Below are positions 26,725-36,029 of a DNA stretch of 64,000 nt, in pieces (position 1 is the first letter of the stretch; every line of letters starts with the position of its first letter). The DNA is taken from NCBI RefSeq assembly GCF_000478825.2, contig NZ_CP007542.1, positions 310,001 to 374,000 of the forward strand, read 5' to 3'. Origin of the DNA: Synechocystis sp. PCC 6714 (lineage in GTDB: Bacteria; Cyanobacteriota; Cyanobacteriia; Cyanobacteriales; Microcystaceae). The notes beneath the pieces are model-generated. The model did not search any database. It saw only the letters and a program-made list of their open reading frames with translations, and was not told the origin of the DNA. Both the position numbers and the translations under genes were made by a program.

Positions 26725-27457
26725 TTAAAAGCTTTAATTTTTCCCATATATCAAATAAATGTTTCAAACTTGATAAATGGTTAGTTGATGAGCATCGCTT
26801 TATTAAAGCATCTAAAAATTCTTGACTTTGAATAATTCTTGGCTGCTTTTTACTGTAAGAAAAACCGAACTCTTTCAAGTACTCTTTTAGATATTTTTCA
26901 TGAAACTTTGCTTGGGTTGAAAAGGAATAGTTCGGAGGAAAATATGGTATTTGCTCTGGATCGTCAATCAAAATGTCATAGTATTTTTGTAATTGAACAA
27001 AATCTTGTGAAATATTCTTGCGAGGGTAATAACTTGGAAGACATGCATTACCTAAAGCCCAAGTTTCGATACAGCGATGTTGAACAATGATATAAAACTC
27101 TGTTCCTTGAAATTGCTCCATACCAAGCTTGATTTTGAAATTTTCAAGTCTTGAAGTAATGTCATTAAATCGATCTCGATAGGTTTCTTCCTCTGAGTCA
27201 ACACATACAAAAAAATAATCTATATTATTGAAATTTTTTATATCAAGCAAGCAGGCTTCTAAACGAGACTTTTCTCCACTTAATTTAGGAGTGCTAACCA
27301 TATTCGGATAACCATTTCCTGGTACAATTCGACATGAATTAGTTGTTATTTCTTCAGGCTTACTTACAAAATTTAAATGAGGAAATAAATGGGACAACCA
27401 GGACTTGTAAACTTTTGGTTCTGTTCTTTTTCCTTCAACTAAGAACATAAGATTCAT
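26714..27457 (-). CDS. Toprim-like (DUF4276/RloB-like) nuclease-type partner protein
   Basis: The 247-residue protein opens with LMFLVEGKRTE, placing Glu8-Gly9 as in the first Toprim motif (acidic residue after a beta-strand). A second acidic strand follows, FFVCVDSEEE (Asp87), as in OLD-, RloB- or DUF4276-type proteins. In such proteins the acidic residues bind metal for nuclease or nucleotidyl chemistry. It starts five bases after the AAA ATPase gene, so they form one operon. The C-terminus may be shortened by a frameshift (see 26524-26724). The exact family is uncertain. Confidence 0.55.
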   Translation of the reverse strand: MNLMFLVEGKRTEPKVYKSWLSHLFPHLNFVSKPEEITTNSCRIVPGNGYPNMVSTPKLSGEKSRLEACLLDIKNFNNIDYFFVCVDSEEETYRDRFNDITSRLENFKIKLGMEQFQGTEFYIIVQHRCIETWALGNACLPSYYPRKNISQDFVQLQKYYDILIDDPEQIPYFPPNYSFSTQAKFHEKYLKEYLKEFGFSYSKKQPRIIQSQEFLDALIKRCSSTNHLSSLKHLFDIWEKLKLLRNS

Positions 27458-27462
27458 TCAGA

Positions 27463-28620
27463 TTAATCCTCATCTGCAAGAAAATCAATTAATTGAGTGA
27501 ACTTATCCAAACTTGATGCTGTATCAAGTTCGGGAATATTTCGTGCTTTAGTAGAACGAATTCGGCTGTCAATCCTACTGACAACTTGCCAGGTTTTCCA
27601 TGGAATATTGTTAATAATATAGGGATGATGACTCGTAAGTATAAATTGCAATTCAGATGACTTGTCCAAGATGAATTCTGTCAAATCAGGCATACAGTTA
27701 ATACCTAGACTATTTTCAAATTCATCAATAACAATAACTGACTCGTTTGGGGCGGCTAAAATTTCCACCAAAAAGGTAAGTGTGCGATACATACCCGACG
27801 ACATTAGCTGTTGAGAAATCCAATTATCTACTCCATTTTCTTTTATTTCAAAAAGAAGATAGTATTCATTAATAGACTCTTTGCGGACAGTAATCCTAAT
27901 ATCTTGAATATTAGGGAAAATGCCATAATAATACTCTTTTATCTCCTCAAACACCTCCGGAAAATATTGTTGAAGAAAATATGCTTTTAATACTGGTGGA
28001 GTATCAACGGAGCTTTCCTTGAATTTTTTTATGTCGATTAATTTATGAGCTTGTGAATTGGAATTTGATGATAATGTCAGATCGCGAGGATCAAAGCGAA
28101 TAGTTAAAAGACCCCTTTGTGGAACTTCATTAAAAATAAATCTTTTAAATGCTTCAGCTATAGGAGCAATTGAATCTTCTTCCTCAAGTAAAGTGATTAA
28201 ACTTTCAGTCCTTTTGAGTTTTGGAAGATCACCGTGACTCCATTTAGACTCATTTTTATCCCTTTGGAGAATTATTGTCTTGTTATTATCGATAATCTCT
28301 GTTATTTTTTCATACAAAATCTCTGCTTGTCCTGGTTCAATTGAAAAAGCTTCATTAATAGAATTTGATGTTTTCAACTCCCACATATAATTTTTTCCCA
28401 AATGGGAAAAGTTAATCGTCCATTCCACATCATCTAATTTTTGTGTTCTGTCTTTCGCTATTCTGTCTTTTGCCACATCACAAATTAAATCTAATGCGCG
28501 AAGTATTCTCGTTTTTCCAACGCCAGAAACCCCAACGAGTAAGTTTAAATCGTCAAAGAAAATTTCATCAATATGCCAGTGTTGCTTCTCACTGCTAAAT
28601 TTAAAGCTTTTTATTTTCAT
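27463..28620 (-). CDS. AAA/ABC-like ATPase (OLD/AAA_15-type)
   Basis: ATG at 28620 gives 385 residues; the TTG at 28656 would add twelve. It has Walker A GVSGVGKT (30-37), an ABC-like signature region LMSSGMYRTL (272-281), Walker B VIVIDEF (294-300) with Glu300 next to the Asp, and a switch histidine segment TSHHPYII (329-336). This is the order of SMC/OLD-like ATPases used in anti-phage systems. It precedes the Toprim-like gene. The island is AT-rich and lacks HIP1, which suggests lateral gain. Confidence 0.8.
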   Translation of the reverse strand: MKIKSFKFSSEKQHWHIDEIFFDDLNLLVGVSGVGKTRILRALDLICDVAKDRIAKDRTQKLDDVEWTINFSHLGKNYMWELKTSNSINEAFSIEPGQAEILYEKITEIIDNNKTIILQRDKNESKWSHGDLPKLKRTESLITLLEEEDSIAPIAEAFKRFIFNEVPQRGLLTIRFDPRDLTLSSNSNSQAHKLIDIKKFKESSVDTPPVLKAYFLQQYFPEVFEEIKEYYYGIFPNIQDIRITVRKESINEYYLLFEIKENGVDNWISQQLMSSGMYRTLTFLVEILAAPNESVIVIDEFENSLGINCMPDLTEFILDKSSELQFILTSHHPYIINNIPWKTWQVVSRIDSRIRSTKARNIPELDTASSLDKFTQLIDFLADED

Positions 28621-28797
28621 ATTTTCAGTCCTGTAAAGTTTAACTCCTATTGCCAATGTAAGTTTCCAGAGTTAGAAACTTTGCAATATTTAAGTGTTGG
28701 CATGTTAAAGGCTATCCTCTATAGAATAAACGTATGAAACTTTGTTAATCTAAGCTTGGATGGGGGAGATAAACATCTCCCCTAACTTGTCAATTTA

Positions 28798-31770
28798 CTA
28801 CTGATCTGCTCCTTCAATGGGTGCAAAGCCTTGGCGTTGAATGTTTTCCGTTACATGGCGGGGTTCTAAAAACTGTAATAAATAATCTGGGCCACCCGCT
28901 TTGGAGCCTACCCCAGACATTTTGAAACCGCCGAAGGGTTGGCGGGAAACGATCGCCCCAGTGATGGTGCGGTTAATGTAAAGATTGCCCACCTCAAATT
29001 CCTTGGCGGCCTGATCAATGTGTTCCGGGGTGCGGGAATAAAGCCCGCCGGTGAGAGCGTAGTCTGTACCATTGGCAACTTCCAACGCTTCGTCAAAATT
29101 ACTGGCTCGGATAATCGCCACTACGGGGCCAAAAATTTCTTCCTGGGCAATGGTGGCATGGGGAGAAACATTCTTAAAGACGGTGGGACCGACAAAATAA
29201 CCTTCTGTGGGGGCTTCCCGTTCAATGGCCAATTCACATTCCGCTTTACCCTGTTCGATATATTCCTTAATGCGGGCTTGGGCTTTACCGTCAATCACTG
29301 GCCCCACTTGGGTGCTGGGGTGATCCGTATCACCAATGTTGAGGGAACGGGTGGCCTCGACAAAACGTTCCACAAAGGCATCATGGACAGGGGCTAAGAC
29401 CACAATGCGAGAACAGGCAGAACATTTTTGCCCGGTGTAACCAAAGGCGGAATACACTGCTCCGGCCACAGCCTGGTCTAGATCAGCACTTTCGTCGACA
29501 ATGATGGCGTTTTTACCCCCCATTTCTGCAATTACCCGCTTAAGGTGTTTTTGCCCCGGTTGTACTAGGGCGGCATCGGCATAAATGCGACAACCCACTT
29601 CCCGAGAGCCGGTGAAGGCAATTAAATGAACGTCGGGATGATTAACTAAATGGGAACCCACTACGGAACCCTTACCGGGAATAAATTGAAAAACGCCCTT
29701 TGGAACGCCGGCTTCGATGAGAATTTCAGTAATCTTTGCCGCAATGACGGTGGAAGTTTCCGCTGGTTTGAGCAAAGTACAATTGCCCGCCACCAATGCC
29801 GCTACGGTCATGCCAACGGCGATCGCCATGGGGAAATTCCAGGGAGAAATTACCAGGGCAATGCCCCGGGGTTGGTAAAGGTAACGATTGGTTTCGCCGG
29901 GAATGTCTAGATTTACGCCCTGATCCAACCGCTCCATTTCATCAGCGTAGTAACGACAAAAATCGATCGCCTCGGACACTTCCGCATCTGCTTGGGGAAT
30001 AATTTTGCCCACTTCTAAGCAAATCCAAGCATTGAGCTCATGGCGACGACTTTCCATAATGTCCGCCGCTTTCCGCAAAATGCCACACCGTTCCCGCACA
30101 GGGGTTTTTTTCCAACCGGGGAAAGCCTCTTTGGCCATTTCAATAGCGTGATCCGCCTGTTCAATATTGATCAGGCCAACTTTGCCAATAATTTCCGATG
30201 GACGACAGGGATTAACCGATTCAATGATGGTTTCCGTTTGGACGTATTCACCATTGATGTAGGGTAAATAGGTTTTACTTAACTGTTGTTTAACTCGGGT
30301 CAGAGATTGGAACGCTTTTTGGCGTAAATCGGCATCGGCATAGTCTGTATCGGGGGCGTTGGGATAACCCTTATTGGGCAGTTCGTTGACCCCCTTCACC
30401 TGGGGCGCACCAATTAATTCTTCCACGGGGCGTTCTTCCAAATTTTGCCGCAGGAAGGAACTATTGGCCGTATTTTCCAGCAATCGTCGGATTAAATAAG
30501 CCATACCCGGCAGTAGCTTGCCGTAGGGAGCATAAACCCGTACTCGATGACCCCGTTTAACAATGGCCCGGGCTAAGGGTTCCCCCATGCCGTAAAGAAT
30601 TTGCATTTCATAACGACGTTTAGGAATATTTAACTCTTCGGCGATGGCACAGGCCAAAGCCTGGGAACGAACATTATGGCTACCAATGGCGGCGTATAAA
30701 TATTCGTGGTTTTCCAACAGTAACCGGGTCATCCGTTCATAATTGGCATCGGTTTGAGCTTTTTCCACGTAAACCGGAATTGACCAGTGATTTTGTTGGG
30801 CTTTAATGGTTTCTTGATCCCAATAGGCCCCTTTGACTAAGCGCACTGTAACCGGATAACCCCGATGTTTAGCCCAAGGAATTAAGTCTTCTAAATCCTC
30901 CGCAGAATCCCGTAAATAGGCCTGCATGGTGATGCCCACATCGGTGCGGGAACGAAATTCTTCTTCTACTAAAAGTTCCTTGAGAATATTTAAAATTAGA
31001 TTTTTATAATGATATTGCTCCATGTCAAAATGGACAGCCACATTCAATTCCTTAGCTTGGCGCAATAGTTCCCGAATCCGTTCACAAACCTTGGCTTTAC
31101 TTCCTTCCGGATCCAGGGGGTCAAACTGGGAATAAAAGGCGGTTAATTTAACTGAAACTTGTACTTGGGGCAACATTTCCCCATCCGCCTGATCAATCTG
31201 AGGCACCGTTGACCAAGATTTTGCTTGCTGGGAAAGTTGAGCCATCAAATCTAAATAATTCTGCCAATAGGCTGACGCTTCCGTTTCCGTTATGACCGCT
31301 TCCCCCAATAAGTCGATGGTGAAGCCCATTTTTTCCTTGCGTAACTTTTCTACCGCTTTAATCACCTGGGCAATGGTTTCCCCAGCAATGTATTTAAAGG
31401 CTAAAGTTTCCGTTGCTTTGCTAATGGTGGCCGCTGCCAACTGGGCCGGGGGAGATTGAGCATCGGCAAAATTAAGCAACTTTTTCAATGCTTCCGGCAA
31501 TTCCACATCTTCTTCCCCCATATACTGCTGGAGATGATGGGCAATTTCCGTATTACTTTGCAGGGCAGGCAGACAATCAATAAATTTAAACAATTGCACC
31601 CGTAAACCAGGGTGGGCCATGGCCCAGTCGAGCAATTTGTCATCTAAGCGAAAATTATCACTGAGCTTGTTCCAAAGAGAACGCTTTTCCCTGGTTTCTG
31701 CCAATAATTCTCTGGCGATCGCCTGGGTGGCCTGTTCATACTGCTGTTGTGACTCGATTTGTGCAACCAT
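28798..31770 (-). CDS. putA: Bifunctional proline dehydrogenase / P5C dehydrogenase
   Basis: The 990-residue enzyme oxidises proline to glutamate. The N-terminal half is the FAD-binding proline dehydrogenase barrel (FDMEQYHYKNL, RLVKGAYWDQE, RRYEMQILYGM). The C-terminal half is an aldehyde dehydrogenase using NAD, with ISPWNFPMAIA, the catalytic-Glu region VIAEMGGKNA and the nucleophile loop GYTGQKCSACSR. There is no N-terminal ribbon-helix-helix domain as in E. coli PutA, so it does not autoregulate that way. HIP1 sites inside contrast with the neighbouring accessory island. Confidence 0.97.
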   Translation of the reverse strand: MVAQIESQQQYEQATQAIARELLAETREKRSLWNKLSDNFRLDDKLLDWAMAHPGLRVQLFKFIDCLPALQSNTEIAHHLQQYMGEEDVELPEALKKLLNFADAQSPPAQLAAATISKATETLAFKYIAGETIAQVIKAVEKLRKEKMGFTIDLLGEAVITETEASAYWQNYLDLMAQLSQQAKSWSTVPQIDQADGEMLPQVQVSVKLTAFYSQFDPLDPEGSKAKVCERIRELLRQAKELNVAVHFDMEQYHYKNLILNILKELLVEEEFRSRTDVGITMQAYLRDSAEDLEDLIPWAKHRGYPVTVRLVKGAYWDQETIKAQQNHWSIPVYVEKAQTDANYERMTRLLLENHEYLYAAIGSHNVRSQALACAIAEELNIPKRRYEMQILYGMGEPLARAIVKRGHRVRVYAPYGKLLPGMAYLIRRLLENTANSSFLRQNLEERPVEELIGAPQVKGVNELPNKGYPNAPDTDYADADLRQKAFQSLTRVKQQLSKTYLPYINGEYVQTETIIESVNPCRPSEIIGKVGLINIEQADHAIEMAKEAFPGWKKTPVRERCGILRKAADIMESRRHELNAWICLEVGKIIPQADAEVSEAIDFCRYYADEMERLDQGVNLDIPGETNRYLYQPRGIALVISPWNFPMAIAVGMTVAALVAGNCTLLKPAETSTVIAAKITEILIEAGVPKGVFQFIPGKGSVVGSHLVNHPDVHLIAFTGSREVGCRIYADAALVQPGQKHLKRVIAEMGGKNAIIVDESADLDQAVAGAVYSAFGYTGQKCSACSRIVVLAPVHDAFVERFVEATRSLNIGDTDHPSTQVGPVIDGKAQARIKEYIEQGKAECELAIEREAPTEGYFVGPTVFKNVSPHATIAQEEIFGPVVAIIRASNFDEALEVANGTDYALTGGLYSRTPEHIDQAAKEFEVGNLYINRTITGAIVSRQPFGGFKMSGVGSKAGGPDYLLQFLEPRHVTENIQRQGFAPIEGADQ

Positions 31771-31911
31771 GGCTTATCTTCTTGGCGATCGATTCTGTGA
31801 GGTGTGTTCAAGGCCTAATTTTACCGCAGTTATCAATCCCGACAGTGCCCGCATCAAGCTTTGCGGATTTTGCACAGACTCTGCTGATCGAATGCCTTTG
31901 ATAAGCTGTAG

Positions 31912-33465
31912 CTAAAGAGATAAAGACTTTTGGCTAATATCAAAAATTTTATTAATTCTTTGCCGAATCCACTCCACCGGATTTTTCAGGTCAGCCTCAA
32001 CCAGTAAACCCATTTCTTTGAGTTTTTGTTGATATTGCTGCAGAGCATCCTGGCGTTTGGCTAATTCCTCTGCCACTCGATCTGATAGTTGGGGGTGGGC
32101 GGATAGAAGCTGGTGAAAACAATCTTTACCAATTAAGAAAAGGGCTGTTTCCTCAGCGGCAATCATCGTTGTGGGATAGGGCACTTCCAGCATTAAAGGT
32201 AACTCACCAAAAAATTCTCCTTGGGTGAAGGTGAACATACGGTTACTAATTTTTTCATTTTCATAAATTGCATTGATTGCTCCGATGAGCACCACACAAA
32301 AATAACTGTGGTACTGATTTTGTCTGACTAGGATCTCCCCTGGTTGTAGATAGATTCGCTCACCAGATTCAATCACATTTCTAAGGTCTAAATCATTGAG
32401 ATTTTCAAAGCAAAAATTTTTCTTCAATAGTTGGGTAAGGGTCGGAGACTTATCCAAATTTTTTCTATCCTTGACAATATCTATGGACTGCTCACCAATA
32501 GTAGAGGAAATGCTCTCTGGATTTCTCAGCCATAAATCCCTTTGGGGAAAAGGCATATTGATACCCCGGCGAGAACAATTGTATTGAATAATGTGATTGA
32601 GGGAGCTAAAAATGATGAATCTTTGATCAATGCGTTCAGTCCAAACCCATAATTCAAAATTGAGGGCGTTCTCTCCAAATCCGAGAAAAACGACTTTGGG
32701 AGGAGGATTGCTGACAATATTTTTTTCCATTGAGGCTGATTCCAACAACATTTCTGTGACTAAAACCAGGTCACTGCCATACTCCACACTGACGGGAATT
32801 TCTAGACGACCACTGCAATTTTCGTAATTCCAATTAACAACTAAATTACTGGTTAAATCTGTGTTAGGAACCACTAAGTCACTACCTTTGAAGGTACGAA
32901 TAATCGTGGATCGAATGGAAATTTCCTTAATGTAACCAATATGATTATTGAACTCGATTAGGTCCCCAACTTTCAGCTTGTTTTCGCCAAAAATTGTTAA
33001 CCCACTGACTAAGTTTCTAGTTAATTCCTGTAAACCAAAGCCAATGCCAATACCTAAACCACCCATGATTACCGCAAAGCTAGCTAATTCCAAGCCCATT
33101 GCCTGCAGTACAATGATAAAACCTAATACCGCGACCCCTAAACTGGTCAGTGTCCCAAGTACTTCTCGATTGCCTTCACTGAATCCAAGTTTGAGCAGCA
33201 AAAATTTCTTGAGAAATTGTTTGGTTCCTTTCGCACATATTCCTACCAATATAAGTAGGAAAAAAGATTGAACAATCCACCATAGGGTAATGTTCTGGGC
33301 CCCCAGTTTAAAAATGGGGGTGGTTAGGCTTTCAATGAACCAAATTTGGACAAAATGCCATTGTTCAGGCAAATTGGCGATCGCCTGGGAGAAATTTCCC
33401 TGGTGCTGTTGTGGATTTAGTTGTGCATCAATCTGTGCAACCACGGTATGTTTCCCTGGGATCAA
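31912..33465 (-). CDS. MscS-type channel with C-terminal cyclic-nucleotide-binding domain
   Basis: The product, about 517 residues, has a membrane region (about 60-145), the MscS beta-domain and TM3 (MGGLGIGIGFGLQELTRN, DLIEFNNHIGYI) and a C-terminal cNMP-binding fold (LQPGEILVRQN, GEFFGELPLMLEVPYPTTM). The usual Arg-Ser/Thr of the phosphate-binding cassette is replaced by Pro-Thr, so ligand binding is doubtful. Only TTG (33465) or GTG is available as start, and the frame stays open eight codons further upstream to a stop. The true N-terminus may be incomplete, perhaps lost where the gene abuts dedA. Confidence 0.8.
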   Translation of the reverse strand: MIPGKHTVVAQIDAQLNPQQHQGNFSQAIANLPEQWHFVQIWFIESLTTPIFKLGAQNITLWWIVQSFFLLILVGICAKGTKQFLKKFLLLKLGFSEGNREVLGTLTSLGVAVLGFIIVLQAMGLELASFAVIMGGLGIGIGFGLQELTRNLVSGLTIFGENKLKVGDLIEFNNHIGYIKEISIRSTIIRTFKGSDLVVPNTDLTSNLVVNWNYENCSGRLEIPVSVEYGSDLVLVTEMLLESASMEKNIVSNPPPKVVFLGFGENALNFELWVWTERIDQRFIIFSSLNHIIQYNCSRRGINMPFPQRDLWLRNPESISSTIGEQSIDIVKDRKNLDKSPTLTQLLKKNFCFENLNDLDLRNVIESGERIYLQPGEILVRQNQYHSYFCVVLIGAINAIYENEKISNRMFTFTQGEFFGELPLMLEVPYPTTMIAAEETALFLIGKDCFHQLLSAHPQLSDRVAEELAKRQDALQQYQQKLKEMGLLVEADLKNPVEWIRQRINKIFDISQKSLSL

Positions 33466-33495
33466 GTTGGTTAAATCAATGTTGTTGCCTCAAAG

Positions 33496-34113
33496 TTAGG
33501 CTTTGCGCTGTAGCTGTTTACGAACAAGGGACAGCGTAATGATAGTAATCACAGCTATGACAACAATTTTAGAGACGGGACTTAGGTATTGCTCCACCAG
33601 TTCGTAGTGATCCCCTAGTTTGTAGCCTGCACTAGCTAAAAAAGTTACCCAGAGAGATATGCCTCCCAAGCTGTAGAGAGTAAAGGAAATCAAACCCATG
33701 GCATTGACGCCTGCGGGCAAGGAAACAATGGTGCGGATGCCTGGCACCAAACGCCCAAAAAAGACAGATTGATGGCCATGGTGATTAAACCAATTGTTGG
33801 CTTTATGGATATCCGATGCATTGATTCCCATCCATTTTCCGTAACGATTGGCAAAACTCTCCAGCCGTTCTTCACTAATCCATTTACCCATGTAGTACCA
33901 AGGATAGGAACCTAGAATAGTGCCGATAACGCCAGCAATAATTGTTGGGAACAATTCCAATTTACCCTGGGCGGCGGAGAAACCAGCTAAAGGCATGATC
34001 AACTCAGAAGGGATGGGGGGAAATAAATTTTCCAAAAACATCAAAAGACTGATTCCCACATAGCCCAACTGATTCATTACTTGGGGAATCCATTCTGTAA
34101 TCCACTGGGACAT
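33496..34113 (-). CDS. DedA/SNARE-associated family membrane protein
   Basis: The 205-residue protein has about five TM helices with the DedA signature (ENLFPPIPSELIMPLAGF near the start, FFGRLVPGIRTIVSLPAGVN in the middle). DedA proteins are half-transporter-like lipid scramblases/undecaprenyl-phosphate flippases affecting membrane proton-motive force and cell division. It is followed after 30 bases by the MscS-cNMP gene on the same strand, likely one operon. A second, distinct DedA lies at 42420-43076. Confidence 0.93.
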   Translation of the reverse strand: MSQWITEWIPQVMNQLGYVGISLLMFLENLFPPIPSELIMPLAGFSAAQGKLELFPTIIAGVIGTILGSYPWYYMGKWISEERLESFANRYGKWMGINASDIHKANNWFNHHGHQSVFFGRLVPGIRTIVSLPAGVNAMGLISFTLYSLGGISLWVTFLASAGYKLGDHYELVEQYLSPVSKIVVIAVITIITLSLVRKQLQRKA

Positions 34114-34255
34114 AGATATTGGGTAAGGATGGGAGGATAGATGGCAGAAGAAATTTGCTCCATGGAGCGATATGCATTAGCAAGGATAGGGTCAATGGGC
34201 AGAGCGGGGGGAACGTTAACTTTTATAATGGCGATCGCCCTTTAATGACCCAGCC

Positions 34256-35494
34256 ATGGCCAGTATCAACGACAATTATCTCAAACTGAAAGCCGGTTAT
34301 CTTTTTCCTGAAATTGCTCGACGGGTAAATGCTTTCACTACCGCCAATCCTAACGCCCAGGTAATCAAACTTGGTATTGGGGATGTGACGGAGCCCCTAC
34401 CCCTTGCCTGTCGCCAGGCCATGGCCAAAGCCATTGACGACATGGGCGATCGCCAAACCTTCAAAGGATACGGCCCGGAACAGGGTTACGCTTGGTTGCG
34501 GGAAACAATTGCCCAGCACGATTTCCAAGCAAGGGGCTGTGAGATTAGCGCCGAAGAAATTTTTATTTCCGACGGTTCCAAATGTGACACCGGCAATATC
34601 CTCGACATTTTCGGCAAAGACAACGTCATTGCTGTCACCGACCCTGTTTATCCCGTTTATGTGGACACCAATGTGATGGCAGGCCACACCGGCGATGCCA
34701 ATGAAAAAGGGGAATACGGTGGTTTAGTCTATCTCCCCATTTCGGCCGAAAATGACTTTGTCGCGGCCATACCGAGCCAAAAAGTAGATTTAATTTATCT
34801 CTGTTTTCCCAACAACCCCACCGGAGCCACTGCCACTAAAGAGTATTTAAAACAATGGGTGGACTACGCCAAAGCCCACAGTTCCATCATCTTTTTTGAT
34901 GCGGCCTACGAAGCATTTATCACCGATCCCACTCTGCCCCACTCCATTTACGAAATTGAGGGAGCGAGGGACTGTGCCATTGAGTTTCGCTCTTTTTCCA
35001 AAAATGCTGGTTTCACCGGTACCCGTTGTGCGTTAACCGTTGTGCCCAAAACCTTAACCGCCAAAGCGGCCGACGGCAGCGACGTGGAGCTGTGGAAACT
35101 CTGGAATCGACGTCAATCCACCAAGTTTAATGGCGTTTCCTACATCATCCAACGGGGGGCAGAAGCCGTCTATTCCCCCGAAGGTCAAGCCCAGGTCAAA
35201 GAGTTAATTAGTTTTTATTTAGAAAATGCTCGCATCATTCGGGAGAAATTAGCTGCCGCTGGTTTGCAGGTTTATGGTGGCATTAACGCTCCCTATGTTT
35301 GGGTAAAAACCCCCCATGGCCTGAGCAGTTGGGACTTTTTCGATAAGTTGTTGCACACAGTCAACGTAGTGGGCACCCCTGGCTCTGGCTTTGGAGCGGC
35401 GGGGGAAGGCTATTTCCGCATTTCCGCTTTCAACAGTCGGGCCAATGTGGAGGAGGCCATGGAACGAATTACTTCCACCCTCAAATTGGGTTAG
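34256..35494 (+). CDS. dapL: LL-diaminopimelate aminotransferase
   Basis: The 412-residue class I/II PLP enzyme converts tetrahydrodipicolinate directly to LL-diaminopimelate, the route used by cyanobacteria and plants for lysine and peptidoglycan. It shows the characteristic N-terminus [19 protein letters not shown] and the PLP lysine in [14 protein letters not shown]. The [15 protein letters not shown] motif follows near the C-terminus. It shares a divergent spacer with dedA. MurE in this window carries the DNPR motif that fits use of this diaminopimelate. Confidence 0.96.
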   Translation: MASINDNYLKLKAGYLFPEIARRVNAFTTANPNAQVIKLGIGDVTEPLPLACRQAMAKAIDDMGDRQTFKGYGPEQGYAWLRETIAQHDFQARGCEISAEEIFISDGSKCDTGNILDIFGKDNVIAVTDPVYPVYVDTNVMAGHTGDANEKGEYGGLVYLPISAENDFVAAIPSQKVDLIYLCFPNNPTGATATKEYLKQWVDYAKAHSSIIFFDAAYEAFITDPTLPHSIYEIEGARDCAIEFRSFSKNAGFTGTRCALTVVPKTLTAKAADGSDVELWKLWNRRQSTKFNGVSYIIQRGAEAVYSPEGQAQVKELISFYLENARIIREKLAAAGLQVYGGINAPYVWVKTPHGLSSWDFFDKLLHTVNVVGTPGSGFGAAGEGYFRISAFNSRANVEEAMERITSTLKLG

Positions 35495-35564
35495 AATCGC
35501 TCCCAAAGGTGGCCATTGGGTCTTTCCCATCTGGCATTGCCAGTTTGAAAACTTTGAAAACATA

Positions 35565-36029
35565 GTGCAGTCATCCGTCGAACTTTGGCAAAAAAATCTG
35601 CACCGGGGCAAGCAGGCTAGGGATTTAGTTTTCGATTACGCATTGGGCACCAGTTTAATTACCCTGTTGCCGATCGCCGGTTACTATTCCCTCCGCTTGC
35701 TGGTGGTGTTATTGCTACTGGTGAAAATGTGCCGGGACATTGGTAAAATCTGGCAATTTCCCCGGGGTCAGGATCTGCTGGCGATCGCCGGTAATATTTT
35801 TGGGGCCATGGGCGCAGTGGTTACCGCCTCCGTAGTCTGGATCACCCTACTGGCGATCGGGATTTGGGTGCCCTATTTCGACAGTTTTAAAGGTTTTGCG
35901 GGACTGTTTACCCTGACTTGGATGTTGGGTCAAAGCACCAACCAATATTATGCCAACGGAGCTCTGCGGCATCCTTCCCATCAACCAGTCCAGCCCGATC
36001 AGGAGAGTATCAACCATGGGCATCTTTAA
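35565..36029 (+). CDS. Small two- to three-TM membrane protein
   Basis: GTG at 35565 is the most plausible start (VQSSVELWQKNL), leaving 154 residues; the longer frame overlaps dapL. Two or three hydrophobic segments (about 29-55, 75-105 and 115-130) lie after a short basic stretch. It sits between dapL and the lipase, and its end overlaps the lipase start by 14 bases (36016-36029), which implies translational coupling. The function is unknown; the gene order dapL-this-lipase is as I recall for the PCC 6803 sll0480-0482 region. Confidence 0.6.
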   Translation: MQSSVELWQKNLHRGKQARDLVFDYALGTSLITLLPIAGYYSLRLLVVLLLLVKMCRDIGKIWQFPRGQDLLAIAGNIFGAMGAVVTASVVWITLLAIGIWVPYFDSFKGFAGLFTLTWMLGQSTNQYYANGALRHPSHQPVQPDQESINHGHL

